Positions 18,403 through 27,211 are shown, counted from the first letter of the stretch. The stretch: DNA of 64,000 nt from an uncultured Dermabacter sp. (GCA_947252755.1 CAMXWV010000001.1:310001-374000), one strand, 5' to 3'. Numbers and translations: made by a program. Notes: generated by a model not told the origin, from the letters alone.

Positions 18403-19740
18403 TCAGATGATCGAGAAGGTGGAGCGCAGCTCCATATCGGTGACCTGCGCGCGGTAACGGGTCCATTCGGCGCGTTTGTTCCGCAGGATGTAGTCGAACA
18501 CTTCCTCACCCAGGATCTCCGGCATCAGCTCGGAGTCTTCGAACTGTTCCAGAGCTCGAAACAGGTCCGTGGGCAGGGGTTGAATGCCCATGGCGCGGCG
18601 TTCCCGGTCGGTGAGGTCCCAGACGGTGTCCTCCGCGCCGTCGGGAAGCTCATAGTCGCCCTGCATGCCCTTCAGGCCTGCGCCGAGCAGCACCGCAAAC
18701 GCGAGGTACGGGTTCGCTGCGGAGTCCAGGCCCCGGAACTCCACGCGTGAACTGGTGCCTTTGGTGGGCTTGTGAAACGGCACTCGCACCAGGGCGGAGC
18801 GGTTGTTGTGCCCCCAGCAGATGTAGCTCGGGGCTTCCTGCTCACCCCACAGCCGCTTATAGGAATTCACGAACTGATTCGTGATCACCGCGTATTCGGG
18901 TGCGTGATACAGCAGCCCGGCGATGAAATGGCGCGCCTGCGTGGACAGCCCGTACTGGGCGCCGGGTTCATGGAAGATGTTGCGCCCGTTCTGGAACAGA
19001 GACAGGTGAGTGTGCATCCCACTGCCGGGCTCGTTCCACAGCGGTTTCGGCATGAAGGTGGCAACCTGGCCCACGGCGAGCGCTGCCTCCCGCACCACGG
19101 TGCGCATGGTGACGATGTTGTCCGCTGTGGTCAGCGCGTCCGCATACCGTAGGTCCACTTCATTCTGGCCCGGTCCGCCTTCGTGGTGGGAGTACTCCAC
19201 GTGGATGTTCATCGATTCGAGCTGCTGGATGAGTTCGCGTCGGAACGTGCCGCCGTGGGCGCGCTGCACATAGTCGAAGTAGCCGCCCTGGTCGATCGGC
19301 TCCAGCGGCTCCCCCTCCCGCCACGGCTTCTCGAACAGGTAGAACTCGATCTCCGGGTGGGTGAAGAACTCCAGTCCCTGATCATCCGCCAGCTGCATCG
19401 CATCGCGCAGCACCCGCCTGGGGTCCGACGCGGCCGCCTCTCCATTGGGGGTGCGCACATCGCACATCATGACACCGGTGGTGCCGATCCCCTCTCGCGA
19501 GGGGAGGATCCGGAACGTGCTCGGGTCCGGGGCAAGCAGCATGTCCGATTCGTAGGTGCGGGTGAGGCCTTCGATGGCGCTGCCGTCGATGCCGATCCCT
19601 TCGGTGAACGCGTCGTCCAGATCAGCGGGTGAGATGAGCACGGATTTGATGGTGCCCACCACGTCCGTGAACCACAGGCGGATGAAGTCCACCTGCTGTT
19701 CTTCCACCTGACGGAGCACCGAGTCCTGTTGCCGTTCCAT
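18403..19740 (-). CDS. glnA2: Glutamine synthetase homologue GlnA2
   Basis: Type I GS-like enzyme of 445 residues. Catalytic motifs are present: IDGSAIEG, a glutamate/metal-binding EIEFYLF, GSGMHTHLS, the substrate loop NNRSALVRVP, and FRGLDSAANPYLAFA. In the place of the adenylylation Tyr of GlnA1 it has VWDLTDRER, so it should not be controlled by the adjacent glnE product. GlnA2-type enzymes in actinobacteria are reported to act on polyamines or to be weak glutamine synthetases. It precedes glnE by 3 bp and diverges from panB. Confidence 0.9.
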   Translation of the reverse strand: MERQQDSVLRQVEEQQVDFIRLWFTDVVGTIKSVLISPADLDDAFTEGIGIDGSAIEGLTRTYESDMLLAPDPSTFRILPSREGIGTTGVMMCDVRTPNGEAAASDPRRVLRDAMQLADDQGLEFFTHPEIEFYLFEKPWREGEPLEPIDQGGYFDYVQRAHGGTFRRELIQQLESMNIHVEYSHHEGGPGQNEVDLRYADALTTADNIVTMRTVVREAALAVGQVATFMPKPLWNEPGSGMHTHLSLFQNGRNIFHEPGAQYGLSTQARHFIAGLLYHAPEYAVITNQFVNSYKRLWGEQEAPSYICWGHNNRSALVRVPFHKPTKGTSSRVEFRGLDSAANPYLAFAVLLGAGLKGMQGDYELPDGAEDTVWDLTDRERRAMGIQPLPTDLFRALEQFEDSELMPEILGEEVFDYILRNKRAEWTRYRAQVTDMELRSTFSII

Positions 19741-19780
19741 GCCTCCATTCTGCGCTACCCGGCCCGGCTAAGCTGGATGG

Positions 19781-20602
19781 ATGAGCTCTGAGTCCGATCA
19801 TCGCACTCCCGCGCGGGTGCGCACAGCCACGCTGCGCGACTTCAAACAGCAGAATCGTCCGATCACCATGCTCACCTGCTATGACGCGCTCAGCGCGCGC
19901 ATCTTCGATGCTGCCGGCATTGATGCGCTGCTGGTGGGTGATTCCCTGGCGAACGTGGTGCTCGGCCATGAGACCACGCTCAGCGCCACGCATGAGCAGA
20001 TGCAGCTGTTCGCAGCGGCGGTGGCCCGGTCGGTGACGCGCCCGCTGGTGATCGTTGACTTCGCATTCGGCACTTATGAGGTGAATCCTGCGCAGGCAGT
20101 TGAGCACGGAGTGGATCTGATGCGGGCGGGCGCGCACGCGGTGAAGCTCGAGGGCGGGCAGGCGCTGGCGCCCACGATTCAGGCGCTGGTGGCAGCGGGA
20201 ATCCCCGTGTGCGGGCATGTGGGCTTCACACCGCAGGCGGTCCATCAGCTTGGCGGGCATCGCGTGCAGGGCCGTGGTGATGCGGCTGCCGAGCAGCTGG
20301 TGGCGGATGCGCGCGCCCTGCAGGATGCGGGCGTGTTCGCTCTTGTGCTGGAGATGGTGCCGGCGGAGCTTGCCGCCCGGATCACTCGGGATCTGGAGAT
20401 CCCCACGATCGGGATCGGTGCGGGAGTGGACTGCGACGGTCAGGTGCTCGTGTGGCAGGACATGGCCGGGCTGTCCGACTTCTCCGGGAAGTTCGTCAAG
20501 CGGTTCGGGGCGCTCGGTGAGGAGCTTGCCCGCGCTGCCGGTGCTTACCGTGATGAGGTCCGCGCCCGGACCTTTCCCGACGCGGACCGTTCCTTCAGCT
20601 GA
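19781..20602 (+). CDS. panB: 3-methyl-2-oxobutanoate hydroxymethyltransferase
   Basis: First committed step of pantothenate (CoA precursor) synthesis, transferring a hydroxymethyl group from methylene-THF to 2-oxoisovalerate. Length 273 residues. Family motifs are TCYDALSARIFDAAGID, VGDSLANVVLGH with the metal-binding Asp, VKLEGG, and GHVGFTPQ. The ATG is 40 bp from the divergent glnA2 start. No other pan gene is in the window. Confidence 0.95.
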   Translation: MSSESDHRTPARVRTATLRDFKQQNRPITMLTCYDALSARIFDAAGIDALLVGDSLANVVLGHETTLSATHEQMQLFAAAVARSVTRPLVIVDFAFGTYEVNPAQAVEHGVDLMRAGAHAVKLEGGQALAPTIQALVAAGIPVCGHVGFTPQAVHQLGGHRVQGRGDAAAEQLVADARALQDAGVFALVLEMVPAELAARITRDLEIPTIGIGAGVDCDGQVLVWQDMAGLSDFSGKFVKRFGALGEELARAAGAYRDEVRARTFPDADRSFS

Positions 20603-20632
20603 TCAGCAGCTCGTGCGATCAGCTGCTCGGGC

Positions 20633-20812
20633 TCACTGGCCTTCGTCCCAGGCTTCATCCTCCGCGTCCCAGGCGGCATTGCGCTCCGCCGCAGTGGTGA
20701 GGGCGTTGCGCGCCTCCTCTTCGGTGGCGTAGGGGCCCATCAGCTGTTCTCCGGGGGACTGACGTCCGCGCTCCACCTGCTTCGTCTCGATGTTGAAGAA
20801 GAACTCGGTCAT
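20633..20812 (-). CDS. Small acidic protein upstream of map
   Basis: A 59-residue open frame starting MTEFFFNIETKQVERG and ending in an acidic, Trp-containing tail (AWDAEDEAWDEGQ). The centre has LMGPYATEEEAR, a short SPOR-like pattern of the kind seen in small actinobacterial proteins encoded next to map. It diverges from map, with 53 bp between the starts, and converges on panB. The codon pattern is typical of this genome, with G/C in third positions. Function unknown. Confidence 0.75.
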   Translation of the reverse strand: MTEFFFNIETKQVERGRQSPGEQLMGPYATEEEARNALTTAAERNAAWDAEDEAWDEGQ

Positions 20813-20865
20813 AGCGTCACCTCACGATTGTTCCTGCCTCAGCAGAGTCTGAGACACTGGCCAGT

Positions 20866-21756
20866 ATGACTGACACGCCGTGGCTTCGCCCTGACAACCG
20901 CGCTCCCCTCACCCCTGGCACGATCTCCCCGCTGCTGGAGGTGCCCGCCTCGATTCAGCGGCCGGAGTACGTGTTCAAGGATGAGGCCGAGTCGGATGAT
21001 CGCGGCCCGTTTGTGCAGAGCCCGGAGATCATCGAGAAGGTGCGCCGCGCCTCTCGGATCGCCGCAATCGCCCTGCGGGAAGCGGGATCTGCCGCGCAGC
21101 CCGGCGTCACCACCGATCAGATCGACCGTGTGGTTCACGAGGTGCTGCTGGACCACGGGGCTTACCCGTCCACCCTGGGCTACCTGTCCTTTCCGAAGTC
21201 CTGCTGCACCAGTCTCAATGAAGTGATCTGCCACGGCATTCCGGACTCCACGGTCATGCAGGAGGGTGACATCCTCAACGTGGACGTCACCGCGTTCATC
21301 GATGGGGTTCACGGGGATACGAACGCAACTTTTCCGATCGGTGAGATCGCCGAGGAGGCCCAGCTGCTGATCGAGCGTGCCGAGGAGGCGATGTGGCGTG
21401 GCATCCGCGCCGCCAGGGTGGGCCGGGAAGTGAACGTGGTGGGTCGCGTGATCGAAAAGTATGTGGGCCGCTTCGGCTACGAGTCCGTGCGGGACTTCAC
21501 CGGGCACGGCGTTGCCGAAGGCTTCCACAACGGTCTGATCATCCCTCACTATGATGCTGCGCCGTATTTCGATGACGTCATCGAAGAGAACATGATCTTC
21601 ACGGTGGAGCCGATGGTCACCGCCGGATCCCAGGACTGGGACAAGTGGGAGGACGATTGGACGATCGTCACCAAGGACAGGTCTTACACCGCGCAGTTCG
21701 AGCACACGTTCCTCATCACCGCGGACGGCTACGAGGTGCTCACCCTTCCGGAATGA
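20866..21756 (+). CDS. map: Methionine aminopeptidase type I
   Basis: Removes initiator Met from nascent proteins after deformylation; the deformylase is encoded at 55423. Length 296 residues, including an actinobacterial-type N-terminal extension of about 45 residues. Metal ligands are visible in NVDVTAFIDGVHGDTNATF (two Asp), GHGVAEGFH (His), the later FTVEPMVT (Glu), and QFEHTFLIT (Glu). The ATG start is preceded by a weak leader. Polyphosphate glucokinase follows 39 bp downstream. Confidence 0.95.
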   Translation: MTDTPWLRPDNRAPLTPGTISPLLEVPASIQRPEYVFKDEAESDDRGPFVQSPEIIEKVRRASRIAAIALREAGSAAQPGVTTDQIDRVVHEVLLDHGAYPSTLGYLSFPKSCCTSLNEVICHGIPDSTVMQEGDILNVDVTAFIDGVHGDTNATFPIGEIAEEAQLLIERAEEAMWRGIRAARVGREVNVVGRVIEKYVGRFGYESVRDFTGHGVAEGFHNGLIIPHYDAAPYFDDVIEENMIFTVEPMVTAGSQDWDKWEDDWTIVTKDRSYTAQFEHTFLITADGYEVLTLPE

Positions 21757-21795
21757 GCCGCCGGACCCCAACAGCTTTTTCGAACAAGGAGATTC

Positions 21796-22593
21796 ATGGT
21801 GAAAGAAGCATTCGGCATTGACATCGGCGGCAGCGGCATCAAGGGCGCGCCGGTAGACCTGAAGAAGGGTGTGCTGTCAGCGGACCGGGTTCGCATCCCC
21901 ACCCCGCAGCCGTCAACACCGGAGGCTGTGGCGGACACGGTCAACGAGCTGATCGGTCAGTTCGATGTGCCCGCCGGCATGCCCGTGGGCGTCACCTTCC
22001 CGGCAGTCATCCAGCACGGTGTGGCGAAGAGCGCCGCAAACGTGGACGCGTCTTGGGTGAATACGGATGTGGACGGTCTGATGAGCGAACGCACCGGCCA
22101 CGACGTGTTCGTGGTGAACGATGCTGATGCTGCCGGCATTGCCGAGATGCAGTTCGGGCAGGGTCGCGGCCAGGACGGTGTGGTGCTCATGACCACGCTC
22201 GGCACGGGCATCGGCTCCGCTCTGTTCAATGACGGCAAGCTCGTGCCGAACACCGAGCTCGGCCACATCACGCTGAACGGCATGGCGGCGGAGAAGTACG
22301 CGGCCAGCTCCATCTTCAAGAAGGAGGGCCTGTCCTGGCAGGAGTGGGCTGAGCGGCTGCAGGAGTACTACTCGCTGCTGGAGCTTCTGTTCTCCCCGGA
22401 CCTGTTCATCGTGGGCGGCGGGGTGTCCAAGGATGCCGCGAATTTTCTGCCGCTGCTGAGCTTGAACACCCCCATTGTGGCGGCTGATCTGCGCAATCAG
22501 GCTGGCATTGTGGGCGCGGCAGTGCTGGCGAAGTCGGAGAAGAAGTCCATGGACAAAAAGCAGCTGAAGGAACACCGCAAGCAGTCGAAGTAA
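21796..22593 (+). CDS. ppgK: Polyphosphate glucokinase (ROK family)
   Basis: Phosphorylates glucose using polyphosphate or ATP. Length 265 residues. The phosphate-binding FGIDIGGSGIKGAPVDL is followed by the catalytic-Asp region VVNDADAAGIAEM. Further motifs are TTLGTGIGSALF and the ROK-type ELGHITLNG. The C-terminus is Lys-rich. The stop codon lies directly at the 3' end of the oppositely oriented RNase P RNA. A good AAGGAG Shine-Dalgarno precedes the ATG. Confidence 0.93.
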   Translation: MVKEAFGIDIGGSGIKGAPVDLKKGVLSADRVRIPTPQPSTPEAVADTVNELIGQFDVPAGMPVGVTFPAVIQHGVAKSAANVDASWVNTDVDGLMSERTGHDVFVVNDADAAGIAEMQFGQGRGQDGVVLMTTLGTGIGSALFNDGKLVPNTELGHITLNGMAAEKYAASSIFKKEGLSWQEWAERLQEYYSLLELLFSPDLFIVGGGVSKDAANFLPLLSLNTPIVAADLRNQAGIVGAAVLAKSEKKSMDKKQLKEHRKQSK

Positions 22594-22940
22594 GGGGACC
22601 AGTCAGCCTGTAAGCCGGGTTCTGTGATCAACAGTCATCTGTCTAGGATCGACGTTGCCGCCAACCTCAAGCGGTCCACCCGGGAGCCGGCCCTGGCGGC
22701 CGATGCGCTCCCTGTCTGACCTTGCTCCAGGTGGGGTTTGCCATGCCGCGCCCGTCACCGGACGCGCGGTGGTCTCTTACACCACCTTTTCACCCTTACC
22801 GGCCGGGGCCGGCGGTCTGTTCTCTGTGGCACTGTCCCGCGGATCGCTCCGGGTGGGCGTTACCCACCACCCTGCCAGGAGGAGCCCGGACTTTCCTCGT
22901 GCCCGAGGGCACGCGACTGTTCGGCTGACTGGTCCACTGA
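22594..22940 (-). ncRNA. rnpB: RNase P RNA, type A
   Basis: Catalytic RNA of RNase P, which matures tRNA 5' ends. Read on the minus strand, it starts near 22940 with GGACCAGTCAGCC. This pairs with GGCTGACTGGTCC at the other end (helix P1). The universally conserved P4 strand GAGGAAAGTCCGGGCTCC lies at 22882-22899 (complement). The 3' segment contains ACAGAACCCGGCTTA. About 345 nt is normal for actinobacteria. A TATAGA -10-like element on the minus strand, about 12 nt upstream of the 5' end, overlaps the leader of yaaA. Confidence 0.96.
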
Positions 22941-22965
22941 GAAGTCTATAAGAGAGGACATGGCG

Positions 22966-23727
22966 ATGATCATCCTGCTGCCGCCGTCGGAGACGAAAAC
23001 CGCTCCGGCGAGCACAGACGGCGCATCGTCGGCCGTGCCCGCGCTTGATCTTGACGCTCTCACCCGGCCCGATCTGACCAGTGCCCGCTCCACTATGCTG
23101 CGCGCCGCCATGGCGACGGCCGCGGCCCCGGACGGTGGGGCCATGCTGGGCGTGCCGAAGTCTGCACCCCAGCTGCAGGAACGGATGCGCACCATCACCA
23201 GTGAGCCCTGCGGCCCCGCCCTGGAGGTGTATTCGGGGGTGCTGTTCGACGCGCTCGGCCGCCCACCGGTCCGCGCCGATATCGAGGTGCTGATCACGTC
23301 CGCGCTGCTGGGTGTGGTGGATGCGCAGCGTGATCTGATCCCTGCCTACCGGATCAGCGCGGGCTCCACGGTGAAGCGGCTCGGAAAAGCGGGCACATGG
23401 TGGAAGAAGCAGCTGGCACCGCTAGGTGCGCAGCTCGCCGAGTCACTGGTGATCGATGGTCGCAGCGGCGCTTACCGGTCGATGATGCCGGTGCCGGGCG
23501 CGTTCATGGTCTCCCCGGTGATGGAGCGGGACGGGAAGCGCACCGTGGTGTCCCATGACGCGAAACGCTACCGGGGCCTGGTGGCTAAGGCACTGCTGGA
23601 GGCCGAGGCGCTGCCTGCCAGCATCAGCGAGGTGGTGGATGTGCTGCGAGCCGCGTTCACGGGCCGGCTCGACGTGGAACTGGATGGGCAGAGCCTCATC
23701 ATTGTGGATCGTTTCGAGCGCCGCTGA
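22966..23727 (+). CDS. yaaA: YaaA family peroxide stress protein (DUF328)
   Basis: Member of the YaaA/DUF328 family, linked in E. coli to limiting intracellular iron during peroxide stress and to DNA binding. Length 253 residues. The N-terminal ILLPPSETK signature is clear and the C-terminus has family segments (HDAKRYRGLVAKALL). The ATG at 22966 was chosen over 22960 because the AGAGAGG Shine-Dalgarno then has normal spacing and the protein starts as homologues do. It diverges from rnpB with overlapping control regions. The first multidrug-resistance subunit starts 1 bp after its stop. Confidence 0.88.
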   Translation: MIILLPPSETKTAPASTDGASSAVPALDLDALTRPDLTSARSTMLRAAMATAAAPDGGAMLGVPKSAPQLQERMRTITSEPCGPALEVYSGVLFDALGRPPVRADIEVLITSALLGVVDAQRDLIPAYRISAGSTVKRLGKAGTWWKKQLAPLGAQLAESLVIDGRSGAYRSMMPVPGAFMVSPVMERDGKRTVVSHDAKRYRGLVAKALLEAEALPASISEVVDVLRAAFTGRLDVELDGQSLIIVDRFERR

Positions 23728-23728
23728 G

Positions 23729-24043
23729 ATGGCGTGGCTCGTGCTCATCCTCTCCGGCTGCTTCGAAGCCGTGTGGGCGGCGGCACTGGGTGCCTCCGAC
23801 GGGTTCCGACGGCCGGTCCCCGTGCTCGTGTTCCTCGTGGCGCAGGCGATCTCCATGCTGGGGCTTGCCTGGGCGATGCTGAGCCTTCCCACAGGGACCG
23901 CGTACGCCGTCTGGGTAGGAATCGGCGCCTCCCTCACAGTGGTGTGGGCGATGGCCACCCGGCAGGAACCGGTCACGCTCGTGCGGGTGGGTCTGCTGTT
24001 CACCCTGGTGGCGTGTGTGGCGGGCCTGAAGGCGGTGAGCTGA
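23729..24043 (+). CDS. Small multidrug resistance (SMR) protein, subunit 1
   Basis: Four-helix membrane transporter subunit, 104 residues. The essential membrane-embedded Glu is in GCFEAVWAAALG near the N-terminus. The family TGTAYAVWVGIGA motif sits in helix 3. It starts 1 bp after yaaA and is followed by a second SMR gene whose ATG directly abuts its stop. This tandem arrangement is typical of heterodimeric SMR pumps such as YkkC/YkkD. Substrate (cationic drug or guanidinium) unknown. No ykkC-type riboswitch is seen upstream. Confidence 0.9.
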   Translation: MAWLVLILSGCFEAVWAAALGASDGFRRPVPVLVFLVAQAISMLGLAWAMLSLPTGTAYAVWVGIGASLTVVWAMATRQEPVTLVRVGLLFTLVACVAGLKAVS

Positions 24044-24415
24044 ATGGCGTGGCTGCTGCTGCTCGTCTCCGCCGTGTTCGAAGCGGTGTGGGCCACTGCG
24101 CTGGGACAGTCCGCGTTCTTCACGCGTCCCGGGCCCACCCTGGTGTTCCTGCTCGCACTCACCCTGTCGATGGTGGGGCTGGGCCTGGCCGCCAGGCGGA
24201 TTCCGATCGGCACCGCGTACGCGGTGTGGACCGGCGTGGGTGCCGCGCTGACCGTCCTCTTTGCCATGGTCACCGGGGATGAGCCGGTGACGGGTCTGAA
24301 AGTCCTGTTCCTCACCGGGATCATCGGGGCGGTGGTGGGCCTGACGCTGCTCGAGTCCCCTCAGCGACCGCAGTCGTGTGAGCAGCCTGCGGCAGGGGCT
24401 GTGCTGGAAGACTGA
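24044..24415 (+). CDS. Small multidrug resistance (SMR) protein, subunit 2
   Basis: Second SMR subunit, 123 residues, also with the conserved Glu (AVFEAVWATALG) and GTAYAVWTGVGA. It carries an additional C-terminal tail of about 18 residues that subunit 1 lacks. Length asymmetry between paired subunits is usual for obligate heterodimers. Its ATG directly follows the stop codon of subunit 1, so translation is probably coupled. It converges on the Nif3-like gene 1 bp away. Confidence 0.9.
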   Translation: MAWLLLLVSAVFEAVWATALGQSAFFTRPGPTLVFLLALTLSMVGLGLAARRIPIGTAYAVWTGVGAALTVLFAMVTGDEPVTGLKVLFLTGIIGAVVGLTLLESPQRPQSCEQPAAGAVLED

Positions 24416-24416
24416 C

Positions 24417-25277
24417 TCAGACGCGTCCGCTCCACGGATCGGTGCTGACCGTGCCGATCAGCACTTCCAGTTCCGGGAACCTCTCCTGCAGCAGACGCTG
24501 CGCCAGCGGCAGCCAGAGCCCCTCGCTCGCGAAGTGTGCCACGTCGATCAGCGCCGGCACCGTACCGGGCTCACCGGCGGATTCCAGATGTTCCAACGCT
24601 GTGTGGTGGCGCAGATCGCTTGTGATGTATACGTCCACGTCAGCGTCTGCCGCGGCCGGGAGGAAGGAGTCACCGGCGCCTGGGCACACGGCGATACGGC
24701 GCACGGTGCGATCACCCGCACCTGTGAAGCGGATGCCCTGCGCGGTGGCGGGCACCAGGCTGCTGATAGTGCGAGCGAGCTGTTCCACAGTGGTGGCCTC
24801 AGGCAGGCTGCCCACCGCGCCCAGGCCGAACAGGGCGCCGCCGTCGTTCACAGTATCGCCGGAGCTCGGCGTTGAGGCGAGCGGCTGCGCATCCTGCAGT
24901 TCTAGCGCCGCGATCCACGCGCCGACGGTGCCCTGATGCGAACGGTCCACGTTCGTGTGCCCGCACCAGAGGGCGATCTGCGAGCGGATCAGCTCCGTAA
25001 CCACACGGCCCTTGCCGGTGCTGGCCGGCAGGAAGCTCACCGGCCGCAGCAGCAGCGGATGATGGGTGATGAGCAGGTCACAGTTCTTCTCCATCGCCTC
25101 TGCTACCACGGCCACAGTCGGATCCACCGCCAGCAGCACGGATCGAACCGGGGAGTGCTCCTCCCCCACCACCAGGCCAACTCGGTCCCAGTCCTCCGCC
25201 CAGTCGAGCGGGTATTCAGCCTCCAGGGCGTCAACAACAGCGGCGAGGGTCAGTTCGCCAGAGCCTCCACGGGGCAT
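24417..25277 (-). CDS. Nif3-like dinuclear metal centre protein (YbgI/DUF34)
   Basis: Hexameric Nif3/YbgI family protein, 286 residues, proposed to act as a metal-dependent hydrolase or metal-insertion factor. Metal-binding residues are visible in LLITHHPLL (His-His), HTNVDRS (His/Asp) and a C-terminal DVAHFASE. The ATG at 25277 has an AGGTGAG Shine-Dalgarno; the GTG three codons upstream is less likely. It is followed upstream on the same strand by sufU after about 33 bp. Confidence 0.88.
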   Translation of the reverse strand: MPRGGSGELTLAAVVDALEAEYPLDWAEDWDRVGLVVGEEHSPVRSVLLAVDPTVAVVAEAMEKNCDLLITHHPLLLRPVSFLPASTGKGRVVTELIRSQIALWCGHTNVDRSHQGTVGAWIAALELQDAQPLASTPSSGDTVNDGGALFGLGAVGSLPEATTVEQLARTISSLVPATAQGIRFTGAGDRTVRRIAVCPGAGDSFLPAAADADVDVYITSDLRHHTALEHLESAGEPGTVPALIDVAHFASEGLWLPLAQRLLQERFPELEVLIGTVSTDPWSGRV

Positions 25278-25310
25278 GGGTCTCACCTTTCAGTCACACA
25301 GAGAAGCAGA

Positions 25311-25766
25311 TCAGGATCGCGCCGCCAGCGCCTCAACCAGCGCGGCCCGGTACGCCTTCCACGCCATCAGCACGCACTTCACCCGGCCCGGGAACTTCGC
25401 AGCACCGGTCAGCGCCACGCCATCCCCGATGATGTCCTCATCACCACGGGAGCGTCCGCGGTCCTGCATGACCTGCTCCAGATGCTCCACAATGGATTCG
25501 GCGCCGCTGAGGCTCTGCCCGATCAGCAGATCGCTCATGATCGAGGCACTGGCGCGGCTCATCGCGCAGCCGACCGCGTCGTACGAGATGTCCTCAACAG
25601 CGGTGCCGTCCGCGCTCAGGTGCAGCCGCAATGTGATCTCATCACCGCAGGTGGGGTTGACGTGGTGCACCTCGGCATCGTGCCCGTCACGCAGACCGGC
25701 GTTCTGGGGGCGTTTGTCATGCTCGAAGATCAGCTCCGAGTAGAGGGCGGTGAGGTCACTGGTCAT
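25311..25766 (-). CDS. sufU: SufU iron-sulfur scaffold/sulfur acceptor
   Basis: Accepts persulfide sulfur from SufS in Fe-S cluster assembly. Length 151 residues. Three conserved cysteines with a Zn-binding Asp are visible: PTCGDEI, DAVGCAMSRAS and FPGRVKCVLMAW. The ATG at 25766 was chosen; a longer open frame upstream lies inside sufS and is spurious. It is 40 bp downstream of sufS on the same strand. Other suf genes (sufBCD) are not in the window. Confidence 0.95.
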   Translation of the reverse strand: MTSDLTALYSELIFEHDKRPQNAGLRDGHDAEVHHVNPTCGDEITLRLHLSADGTAVEDISYDAVGCAMSRASASIMSDLLIGQSLSGAESIVEHLEQVMQDRGRSRGDEDIIGDGVALTGAAKFPGRVKCVLMAWKAYRAALVEALAARS

Positions 25767-25806
25767 AGAGGCTCCTGCATGGCACGGTGCGCACTGCGCG
25801 GTGCGG

Positions 25807-27072
25807 TCAGTCGAACTGGCGGAAGAAGGCGATCGCGTCGGCCACAGCGCTGACCAGCGCATCCACCTCCGCGGGAGTGGTGAACACGCTGAAGCTGGCG
25901 CGGGTGGTGCCGTGCAGACCGTAACGGCGATGCAGTGGCCATGCGCAGTGGTGGCCCACCCGCACGAACACGCCGCGGGAGTCGAGCACCTGCCCGATGT
26001 CATGCGGATGCCGGTTCTCAACGCTGAACGCCACCGCACCGCAGCGGCCGGCCTCAGCGCCGGGGCCGAGGATCCGCACCGACTCGATCTGCTCAAGACC
26101 GCGGATCGCGCGCTGCGTGAGCTGCTCTTCATGCGCGCGCACATTCTCCATGCCGAGCGCGTTCAGGTAGTCCACAGCAGCGGCAAGCCCCACTGCTTGG
26201 GATGTCATCGGTGTTCCCGCTTCAAAGCGAGCAGGCGGCTCGGCGAACGTGGTCCGCTCCATGGAGACGGTTTCGATCATGGAGCCGCCCAACAGGAAGG
26301 GCGGCATCGCGGCCAGGTGCTCATACCTGCCCCATAGGGCGCCCACCCCGGTGGGGCCGAGCATCTTATGACCGCTGAACGCCAGGAAGTCCACGCCGAG
26401 CTCAGCAGCGTTGACCGGCATGTGCGCCACGGACTGGCACGCGTCGAGCACGGTCAGCGCGCCCACGCGGCGGGCTGCGGCGACGAGCTCGCCCACGGGG
26501 TTGATGGTGCCGAGCACATTCGACTGGTGGGCGAACGCCACCACTTTGGTGCGTTCAGTGATCAGGTCGCTGATCCGAGTCAGGTCCAGCTGGAAGTCAT
26601 CCGTGAGGGGGAACCAGCGCAGCGTGGCGCCGGTTCGGCGGGCAAGCTCCTGCCACGGCACCAGGTTCGCGTGATGCTCCATTTCGGTGATCACGATCTC
26701 GTCGCCCGGTCGCACCCGCAGATGCTCCGGGGTGGAGTCATCGCCGTTGCCGAGTGAATACGCAACCAGGTTGAGCGCCTCCGTGGCGTTCTTGGTGAAC
26801 ACCAGCTCTTCTGGGCGTTCCGCCCCCACGAACGCGGCAATGCGTTCGCGAGCGGATTCGTACTGGTCGGTAGCGGCCTCCGCCAGCTGGTGAGCGCCGC
26901 GCTTCACTGCGGCGTTGCTCTCCTGGAGGAAGCGGACTTCAGCGTCGATCACCTGCTGGGGCCGCTGCGAGGTGGCGCCGGAGTCAAGATAGACCATCGG
27001 GTCTCCGCTGGCAGTGGTGCGCCCAAGGATCGGGAAGTCCCGGCGGATCTGCTCCACATCCAGTTCACTCAC
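25807..27072 (-). CDS. sufS: Cysteine desulfurase SufS
   Basis: PLP enzyme that takes sulfur from cysteine for Fe-S clusters. Length 421 residues. PLP-related motifs include HQSNVLGTINP, DACQSVAHMP and the Lys-bearing SGHKMLGPTG. The catalytic Cys is in RVGHHCAWPLH, the class II (SufS) pattern. It lies 40 bp upstream of sufU on the same strand, the standard pair in Gram-positive bacteria. Confidence 0.96.
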   Translation of the reverse strand: MSELDVEQIRRDFPILGRTTASGDPMVYLDSGATSQRPQQVIDAEVRFLQESNAAVKRGAHQLAEAATDQYESARERIAAFVGAERPEELVFTKNATEALNLVAYSLGNGDDSTPEHLRVRPGDEIVITEMEHHANLVPWQELARRTGATLRWFPLTDDFQLDLTRISDLITERTKVVAFAHQSNVLGTINPVGELVAAARRVGALTVLDACQSVAHMPVNAAELGVDFLAFSGHKMLGPTGVGALWGRYEHLAAMPPFLLGGSMIETVSMERTTFAEPPARFEAGTPMTSQAVGLAAAVDYLNALGMENVRAHEEQLTQRAIRGLEQIESVRILGPGAEAGRCGAVAFSVENRHPHDIGQVLDSRGVFVRVGHHCAWPLHRRYGLHGTTRASFSVFTTPAEVDALVSAVADAIAFFRQFD

Positions 27073-27211
27073 TCGGCTCCGGCCTCCGCTCGATCTCCGC
27101 TGTGCTCACTCGTGATCTGTGCGCACTGTTTTCGTGGGCGTGCTGCTCCCGGTTCGGCTCTGCGGCCGTCCAACTCGGATCTGTCCAGTATAGGAGCGGG
27201 CCGCGGGACCC

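Noticed and set aside
20605..20627. Terminator between panB and the small gene
   Set aside because: Only a 7-bp stem with a 9-nt loop and no T-run; too weak to list.
23600..23728. ykkC guanidine riboswitch for the SMR pair
   Set aside because: The upstream region is yaaA coding sequence with a 1-bp gap, leaving no room for a riboswitch.
25767..26144. Extended start for sufU inside sufS
   Set aside because: The extra residues are out-of-frame sufS sequence; SufU homologues start at the ATG at 25766.
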